From the NCBI GenBank assembly GCA_900404475.1, contig OUQQ01000394.1, positions 1 through 18,905 of the forward strand: 18,905 nt of DNA, read 5' to 3'. Both the position numbers and the translations under genes were made by a program. This DNA is from Spongospora subterranea. Its lineage: Eukaryota > Endomyxa > Phytomyxea > Plasmodiophorida > Plasmodiophoridae. Within the stretch, counting starts at the first letter, position 1. The number at the start of each line of letters is the position of its first letter. Shown piece by piece: positions 8,990 to 16,700 of this stretch. The notes below the pieces were generated by a model. The model had not been told where the DNA came from. It searched no databases and saw only the letters and a list, made by a program, of their open reading frames with translations.

Positions 8990-10367
8990 ATGAACTTTTC
9001 AGAAATGTTCAGGGTGCGTTTTCAAGGTTATCGACCGGAGTCTTTGAGTCGCGATACGAAGACACGGATGGAGAGCGTCCTCACAAAAAGACTCGCCGCT
9101 GCAGAACGGGCCAAGAAGCTCAAGAAACTTCAGGAACTGGAAGCCCAAGCCGAATCTGAAAAGGACACCTTGAATCAAGGCACGGCCCACCCGTGTAGAA
9201 TATCGCTTTGTGTCCCCCGCTTCGAAGGAAATGTCGAGTTGATTCCGTCCTGGTCCCGTAATGTACCTCCGCGCCAAAGGTCTCGCCAATGCTGTTGGAA
9301 CCACTTCCGACGGCACTCCGACAGAATCATTTCCCACTGATGTCAATCAGCGGATATACGAACTTGCTCGATCTGTAATTCAGCTCAATTCGGTAAGTGA
9401 ACAAGGGCTGCGACCATCTACTCAAACGAGGGATTCATAACACCATTTGGGCACTTACTCATGACAGGCTCGAAAGGAGATGGCAACGTCTTCCACACGT
9501 CAATCATGGTTCCAGCGTCGTCCACCGATCAGTTAGAGCCAGCGCCCTCAAAAGTCGCTTCGCTCGAAATACAATATCAGTGCTGAAATCGGCGATCTGA
9601 TCTTTGTTGGCAATATTTAGTCATACTGAGCCTGTCAATTTCCCGGCGTGCCGACTGCATCTGGCGAGTGTTTTAACGACCTGGCTTGAACAGAACTGTC
9701 CGATGGCGAGATGGGATTGCAAAAGGCGGATCAGGTCTTGATGAACGATTATCCAGAGAGACTGGTCGGAATATAACCGTTTTTCCCGTTAATCTGTCTA
9801 TTGTCGTTTTGTCACACAAAGTCTTGTCGGTGCGAACTTTCCGTCCTGTCCCAAAATGTCTTACCGGTACGAAATCCAAGCTCTGGTTGTCCATGTGCGA
9901 AAACTGGTAATCAATACAATTTCACATGGCTGCCAACATGCATTGTTGCAATCAAAATCATAACGTCAAGATGTGTCGGGAATGGAAGTACGACAACATT
10001 CAACACCGTCCAAACCGCTATTCAATTAGAAAACTTTGATGTCGTTTCCTCCAGTTCGTGGTCTGCCTTTTCTACTTCCTCGATGAATTCTTCAGCACTC
10101 TTCGATTCGCACAGGAATTTGAAGCGACTGGATGGCCTTGAAGATCCCCAGATCCACATTCACTATCCGGCCCACTGTGGGAATACTGACTGTAGATGGG
10201 TTCCGCATCGAGCGCAACCTCCATCTGTATACACCACAGTTGCATGCCCACGTGTCAGGTCACAGTCCACCTATATACACTACGCTGCGGCCGGCAGTGT
10301 CAATGTAGAGTACAACTTGATTCCCATACATACACTGCCTGAAGTGATGTCAAGTGTTTCCAGATAA
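8990..10367 (+). CDS. unresolved multi-exon gene candidate
   Basis: Several stretches look translated, but I could not join them with confidence. From 8990 (ATG) the frame reads KTRMESVLTKRLAAAERAKK and KLKKLQELEAQ, a charged helix or coiled coil. A second piece ends QRIYELARSVIQLNS at 9396, directly before a consensus GTAAGT; a possible AG lies at 9470. A third, 9694-9774, reads LSDGEMGLQKADQVLMNDYP; with a 47-nt intron (9775-9821) it joins in phase to the 188-codon frame that ends at 10367 (IPIHTLPEVMSSVSR-stop). Competing frames also look protein-like (TVGILTVDGFRIERNLHLY at 10180-10240; LFYFLDEFFSTLRFAQEFEA at 10065-10130). I recognise no family. It may be one gene, two genes, or a decayed one. 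Its end lies only 56 bp before the NDUFS4 start codon. Confidence 0.33.
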
Positions 10368-10370
10368 CAT

Positions 10371-10383
10371 ATTTTATTTACAG
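10371..10383 (+). promoter_or_regulatory. splice-acceptor-like site just upstream of NDUFS4
   Basis: The sequence attttatttacag is a good 3' splice site with a short pyrimidine-rich tract. It lies 3 bp after the end of the preceding open frame and 40 nt before the NDUFS4 ATG. No coding sequence of NDUFS4 is upstream of it. It could receive a spliced leader (trans-splicing) or the 3' end of an intron in the 5' untranslated region. The sequence alone does not decide. Confidence 0.4.
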
Positions 10384-10423
10384 GTTGTGATTGTGGTCAT
10401 TTGACACAATCCGCATCAGGGCG

Positions 10424-10903
10424 ATGCTATCTCTCGGCACGGCTCGGCTGCGATCGCTTTGTTCGGCAGCGATTATAAAATCCCCTCAGGAATTCCTGAC
10501 CTTGCAAGCAGGGATGAGCGCCGCTGAAGTCCTATCGCAAAGGGAGGCGCTGATCGTCGCGCCATCGCCATCCGTCATGCAACAGGCGAAACGTCCCGAA
10601 AGCTCTGTCTGGTTACTCAAGTTCGAACCTGCCAACAGATGGAGCAATCCGCTAATGGTATCACTTATTCCAACACCCTTGTGAATTCCCAGTTACACTG
10701 AGTTCATCAATCAGGGATGGACTTCGACAAGGGACCCTTTGGCATCAATCCGAATCAGCTTCGATAGTAAAGAAAGTGCAATTAACTTTGCAGAAAGTCA
10801 AGGAATCAAATTTCGGGTTCTTGATCCCCATTTGAAAAAGCGCACCCCAAAATCCTACTCAACGAATTTCAAATGGAAAGGAAACTCCGGCACCGAACAG
10901 TAA
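10424..10903 (+). CDS. NDUFS4: NADH dehydrogenase (ubiquinone) Fe-S protein 4, complex I
   Basis: Two exons, 10424-10657 and 10715-10903, joined across a 57-nt GT-AG intron, give 140 residues. The N-terminus (MLSLGTARLRSLCSAAI) is basic, hydroxylated and free of acidic residues, as expected for mitochondrial import. The mature part shows the family pattern: WLLKFEPANRWSNPLM before the intron and GWTSTRDPLASIRISF after it, then SAINFAESQGIKFRV and a C-terminal KSYSTNFKW. The intron splits the conserved NPLMGW core exactly between codons. NDUFS4 is a small accessory subunit of complex I that stabilises the join between the NADH-oxidising module and the rest of the peripheral arm. The protein is somewhat shorter than in mammals, and its tail (KGNSGTEQ) lacks the basic RVS-type end of mammalian NDUFS4. 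An upstream TTG in frame is not a plausible start. ATTAAA at about 10909 may serve as poly(A) signal. Confidence 0.93.
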
Positions 10904-10946
10904 CTGATATTAAATCGAATTTCAATTGAACTACGTTTGAACACTA

Positions 10947-10952
10947 TTTATT
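10947..10952 (-). terminator. poly(A) signal AATAAA after SUV3
   Basis: AATAAA on the minus strand, 17 nt past the SUV3 stop codon, inside the 65 bp separating it from the convergent NDUFS4 stop. The two transcripts must end within, or overlap across, this short interval. Confidence 0.5.
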
Positions 10953-10968
10953 CAAATGAATCCATTCT

Positions 10969-13169
10969 TCAGCGCCTTCGTCTGGGTTTATCTCCGCTCC
11001 AGGAACCAAACGATTCCAGGTTCTGTTGAATCAGCTCCACAATGCGCGTTCTGACAAACTCAGCGCGTTCCATATCGGTGAACTCTCGAGGCAGCCGTTT
11101 TCCCAGCCATATATAAACATCGGAAATGGCGCTCAATAACTCCCTAAACGTCAACGTCAACCGAATCAGATAGAATCGTCAATATGTGGCCTCACAAATC
11201 CGAGAGCGGAATGCGTTGATCGCGGCCATCGATCGCTGCGTCCGCTTTAGGATATATAGCCAGCTCGGCCCGCGAGGATTCTGTAAACTGCTTGACAAGG
11301 CGTACGAGATTGTTGACCTCACTTTTACTGCGAATGGCCACTGGAGCCATGGCGAAGGTATGGCGATGTGTCAGGCTCAATGGAATCCTAATGGCACTTA
11401 TCAGCGACCATTTCGTGAAAATTATTTGCAGCTGGGCCGTACTCTTTGAATGTTTGCGAAAGGTCAATGAGTTCTTGAACACCCTCCGACATGAAGAACA
11501 GCCCATCAAGGACGGCATGTTGCTGGAACTGCTGCAGAACTGCATTGAAATCATCCAGTCAATGTCGAGTTCGTTCGAGAATCGAACTGATACCGTTGTG
11601 GTATGGAAGATACGGTCTGGCCTCGGCCAACGACTGGATGGCCGCGAATTCTGGAGCCAAACCCGCCCGATGTATGGGATCGGGGCGTGACCTCAGTGCC
11701 CCTTTCATGAAGTCGATATCGGCCTGGGATGTTTCCCCCAACAGACACGTCACCTGCCCGTTCGGGTATGCTGAGTTGAATCGGCCAGCACGTCCCGCAA
11801 TCTGTAGAATCTCGCTCTTATTGAGTCGTCGCACATTGTTGCCATCAAATTTCTGCAGACACCAAACGTAAGATGGAAGTCGATGGGTTTTGTCGTTTGA
11901 ATTCGAACCCTCAAAGAGGTGAATACAATCCGTTTGATGCTAAGGTTGAGCCCCATTCCGACTGCATCACTTGCGATCAGGATATCGTATCCGGAATCCG
12001 GGTCGTTGAACAGTGCCGCTTGGTTCTGCCTGGAAAATGGCGGCAGATTACCATACACAACACAGGCCTTGAGGTTGGTGCATCGCTCCACTCGAGATTT
12101 CTGTCACTAGTGTCAGAACGTGAACGCTCGGGGACGACAACCAAGCGAACCAGTGCGAGGATATCTCGCCGTGAAAAAGCGATCAGGCAATCACCTCTGG
12201 TTACTTGCGATAATGAGCGCAATGGCTGAGAGAACTCCAGTTTCCCTAGAAATGATCAGCCACACGCTCATTGCAGCGACGAATTTGCCTGACCTAACCG
12301 CTCGTGACGCACAACCGTCAGATCATCGCCGTTGAGATCACAGAGTTCTTCAACCAAACCACAAGCCGACTCATCGCCGCATAAATAAACCTAAAACTGT
12401 GAATGAATGGCATCGCTTTTTTCGCGAAAAAGGTTTTTTACGGTATGAGCAGGGACGCCAAGAACTGCTCGCGTCCAAGCGTGACCACGAGAAACATCGC
12501 CGATCATCTGGATTTCATCAACGACAGCGCATTCGATTTCGAGTTTGGTGTCGGTCATTTCCACGGTTGATGAACGGTGTTGCGATGCCTCCTTGGTAAT
12601 CATCTCCTGGCCAGTGACCAGGTCGCAGGCGACGCCGGAATCGTTCATGCGATTGAAAACTTCCCATGCTAGTAGCCTTAACGGACCGGAATACGCTCCC
12701 GAGCTGCTCGATTGCAACGAAATGAGCGCCTAGATCGTGTCAGAAAGCAGCAGGTTTAGATGTTGATGGCTCCACTTACAGCATGAGTTTTTCCCGAGTT
12801 TGTTGGCCCACAGTTCATGATCACATTCCGTTTGATGCTGCGTGCTAAAGGATACCACCCTGATGGGGAACGCAAATCGGTCATGTCTATGATGTTCTGA
12901 TCTTTGACAGCGGCGTGCTCAGCGGCAAATTGACGAAACGCTGCCACGACATCGCGTTCTGAGAAGGGCCCACCTCCCAGGCGATCGTTAACGTTGGAGC
13001 CGCAACAGAAAAGGTTGACCAATTGACGTATCGACCGGCGACCGAGTTGAAGATCTCGCTGAATGTGATCGCGAACGTCCGGCAATCGCAGGACTGATCG
13101 AACTTCTTCCGGGAGAATCGGTCCCGAGATCGACGACAATCGACGGTAATGGCAACTCCGAATATACAT
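10969..13169 (-). CDS. SUPV3L1: ATP-dependent RNA helicase SUV3, mitochondrial
   Basis: On the minus strand nine exons give 594 residues: 13169-12780, 12729-12442, 12390-12294, 12245-12151, 12100-11909, 11852-11594, 11539-11443, 11387-11196 and 11143-10969. The introns are 48-56 nt and every phase agrees. Helicase motifs are in order: [10 protein letters not shown] (121-129), II VVDEIQM with DEIQ near 201, [12 protein letters not shown] near 333, [10 protein letters not shown] near 371. SUV3-specific text surrounds them: [83 protein letters not shown] and the C-terminal [14 protein letters not shown]. In known systems SUV3 unwinds RNA for the mitochondrial degradosome. The N-terminus ([16 protein letters not shown]) is Arg-rich and fits a targeting peptide. 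The protein is shorter than human SUV3 at both ends and stops at KPRRRR. No earlier in-frame ATG exists before a stop, but a short upstream exon cannot be excluded. Confidence 0.94.
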
Positions 13170-13391
13170 AACGCCTGGACGAGGTGTCCCTTTTGGTTGT
13201 GCAGCCCAAGCGATCAGCGATCAGTATGGCGCCTGGCGCCAGCACGTCTCAGTGTCAATCGGACTACAAAGAATTACCCATTCAGTGATGAGCCAGGTCG
13301 TCATCCGTGGCAAAACGGATTTCATCTGACCCAGAAATATTTCGTGTATATTTGCCGAGTCGTCCCCCGTGATGCCAAATGCGACTACCGT

Positions 13392-13676
13392 TTACCAGTC
13401 CAGGGATTGTTTCGGAGAGAATTCTACACCGTGATACCCTATTGGCCAACTGCACTGTTCGGTCGCGGTTACCCTGTCCGCTGCGCATAAATGTTTACAG
13501 TACCAATACTCGCCCATAGTCGCGCCGAAAACAACAACGTGGACGCAAGCAAGCAACAAGAGATTTCTGGACCGTATGATATGGCCCTTTTTCCTCTGCA
13601 GACGATACCACCTTCCTTGAATCCAACATGGGCGCTTAAGATTGGTGTCGATTCTATTTGGGTGGGGAAGTCCCAT
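13392..13676 (-). CDS. possible small single-span membrane protein
   Basis: A 94-codon frame with a true ATG lies between the secreted repeat protein (stop at 13765) and SUV3. It has a basic N-terminal part (WIQGRWYRLQRKKGHIIRSR), then a hydrophobic span NLLLLACVHVVVFGATMGEY (about residues 38-57), and ends YHGVEFSPKQSLDW. A 54-nt GT-AG segment after the span (about 13503-13450) could be an intron; removing it also keeps frame. A competing reading of the same DNA (13726-13282, 49-nt intron) is longer but would start at TTG. I do not recognise a family, so this may be a chance frame. Confidence 0.3.
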   Translation of the reverse strand: MGLPHPNRIDTNLKRPCWIQGRWYRLQRKKGHIIRSRNLLLLACVHVVVFGATMGEYWYCKHLCAADRVTATEQCSWPIGYHGVEFSPKQSLDW

Positions 13677-13763
13677 TCATTTGAATACAATTTCTTGAAC
13701 ACTTCTGCTATTCTCAGCACTTTCAAACCAATGGATGTGTATAAAACGACTTCTCAAGTACTA

Positions 13764-13769
13764 TTTATT
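13764..13769 (-). terminator. AATAAA overlapping the stop codon of the secreted repeat protein
   Basis: The last codons read GCT AAA TAA ATAG on the minus strand, so an AATAAA hexamer overlaps the TAA stop. If used, the 3' untranslated region would be extremely short. This fits the tight spacing to the next gene. Confidence 0.35.
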
Positions 13770-16700
13770 TAGCGCTTTTTTTGTAAGATTTAACTACAGC
13801 AGAGTGTGGGCTAGGTAATGCCGATGGCACAATATTTAAGTTGATCGCGTCGAGGACGGCGGATCCAACAACAGGCGCTCTGGTTCCAGAAGCATCTTGA
13901 TCCTTCTTGGCGGTTCCGTATGAACTAGTCTTGGTGTCTGTACTAGACGGGCTGTCAAACACGTTCACCAATGGCTTACCGCTGGGCTTGCCCGACGATG
14001 ACTTGGTAGGAATCGCCTCCTCGATTACGTTTTTGAAAACCGATTTCGGCACATCTTTGGCTTTCTCCAATTCGATATTGGAGTCGAGCGATTCTTTTTT
14101 GGCAGGGATAGGTGCTTCTCCTATTCTTGTGGATCGTGCCACTTCATCGCCATCAGCGTAGAGCGAGGGACGATCGCCTTCGAGCATCGATGGAATGAAG
14201 TGACCAATGATATCGAGCCAGCTCCTCCCATCATTAGCGTTGGACGAAGAGTTATTGATCGGGGTTCCTGATGAACGAGATGAGGAATTGGTGCTGGCAG
14301 GCTGCCCATTGACGCCACTCCACGATTTCCCAGAATGAGAACCGTTGTTCTTGGCATGTTCAGTTCCTTTCAGCTTTGGCCCTGCCGTACGGGTGGTGGA
14401 TTTGTTGGCTTTAGATGGAACCTGAGCTGCTAAGGGCTTGATGATGTTCGACCCCATCCTCGATTTTTTTGGAACTTTCCCCGATTTGTTGGACTTGTTG
14501 TGCATGATGTGCGCCATCGACGGAATCGTAACGTTCTTCTCATCATCATTCCTCAACAAAATGTCAGCAATGTCAGGGCGCATCTCCTTCTGCATCTGGG
14601 GCCGGCGTCCTGAATATGTGGAGTGATTTCCACTCTTCGTTGGTTTCTTGTGTGCCATTGATGGAATGGTCGCATTACTGTTTTCGTTTGGCCTTAAGAG
14701 ACCGTTGTTCTTGAGCGACTGATCCTCTTTGATGGGAGAATCGGTAGACGGTGTGTTCGCTGAGCCAGAGGTTTCAGTTGCCGTTGGAGTAGCGCGATCA
14801 GAAACCTTTGCTGCATCCTCAACAGCGCTATCTCTGCTTGAAGTATCGCCACCGGCATCACGAGGTTTCACAATATCCCAAAGCATTGGAACATCGCCGA
14901 TCGTAGCGTCATTTGATGATACGGCAACGGATGAACCTTGATCAGGGGCCGAACCAGAAACAATCTCTGCCTTATCAGTAGAAGGCGCCTTTGACGAAGC
15001 AAGTGTGTCTTGGTCCTTCGGTAGACCAGACTTGGACGAATCGTTTGAAGAATTATTCTTTTTGGGGGACGATGAACTTGCTTCTCCGCTCTTTTTACCA
15101 CTCTTTTTACCACTTTTTTTACCAATCTCTGCTTTATCAGTAGAGGGCACCTTTGACGAAGCAAGTGTGTCTTGGTCCTTCGGTAGACCAGACTTGGACG
15201 AATCGTTTGAAGAATTATTCTTTTTGGGGGACGATGAACTTGCTTCTCCGCTCTTTTTACCACTCTTTTTACCACTTTTTTTACCAATCTCTGCTTTATC
15301 AGTAGAGGGCACCTTTGACGAAGCAAGTGTGTCTTGGTCCTTCGGTAGACCAGACTTAGTCGAATCGTTTGAAGAATTTTTCTTTTTGGGAGACGATGAA
15401 CCTGCTTTACCGCTCTTTTTACCACTCTTTTTACCACTCTTTTTACCACTCTTTTTATCGACCTTCTTTGAAGCGTGGTTTCCCTTGGCAGGAATTGAAC
15501 CCTTCTTTGACGTCTTGTTTTTATCGGATGGCGATAAGGATGTCTTGGCCACCTTCGAAGGAGTTGCGATTGGTCTGGTCGTCGGAGCGCTGGTACTTGG
15601 CTTACTAGGAGTGACTTCATCGTTGATGGTCTTCTCTGTGAGAACTGGGGTAATCGGCACTGCCGTTGATGACGCAACATCGCTGGTCTTCGAAGCGCTG
15701 ACATTGGCTGGAAAATCTAAGGCCGGTAAATTGTCCACTTGATCAATCGTAGAACGCATGCCTTTGTCCGAGTCATTTACAGGCGAAATCTTCTTGGTCG
15801 AACCACTCGCCGACGTAGCATCGCTTGTTGATAACTGAGTATCGTTCGCAGCACTTTTGAGAGGAGATCCAACACCTGCGCCCCCCGTAGTTGGAACACG
15901 ATTACGTGCAGACGGAGCACCGCCAGCTGAACCAGAAGTGGCCGAGTCAGTTAATCCATTCGTCGCGGGGCCCACGTTGGTTGAAACATTCGTAGACGGA
16001 ACAGCGCCGGTTGAGCCAGTTGTGAAAGGAACAGCGCTGATTGATCCATTTGCGAAAGGAGCGCTGATTGAGCCGTTTGTTAAAGGAGCACCGATGATTG
16101 ATTTGTTTGCAGAAGGACCAGAACTGTTTGAGCCACTGTTAGAAGGCGCTTTGGTAATAACGTTATTCGCAGATGGGGCAGCGTTGACCGAATCATCTGT
16201 AGTGGAGCTATTAGCAGATGGAACACCGATGGTTAAATTACTCGTAGAAGGAATAGTGCTGACGGTGCCGTTTGAAACAGGCGTTTTGCCAGTTGTGCTC
16301 TTCGTAGACGGTGCAGCGCTGGTCGAGCCATTTGTAGACGGCGATGAAATAGTTGAACTATTCGTGAACGGAGCACTGCTGATTGAGCCATTTGTGGAAG
16401 GGACTGCACTGGACGTCGATGGAACACTGCTGACGGCGCCACTTACAAACGGAGAATTCGTTGACCCATTAATAATTGGAGCTGCGGTGATTAAGCTACT
16501 TATAGAAGGAACAGCCTTGCTCGAGCCATTTGCAAAACTCATTGAACCACTTCCAGAAGAGAGTGAAGCGTCAGTATTGGCAACCGGTGCTGTAGAAGGG
16601 CCAACTTTCGTCGAGACGTTTGTACCAGGAGCATTGATGGCAGACGCATTCAACGCAGGAACCACGATGATGCCGACATGGGTAATCGGAGCATTGGTGA

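Noticed and set aside
11890..11915. tRNA B-box-like GGTTCGAATTC on the minus strand
   Set aside because: It lies at the start of a SUV3 intron and has no A box or cloverleaf around it.
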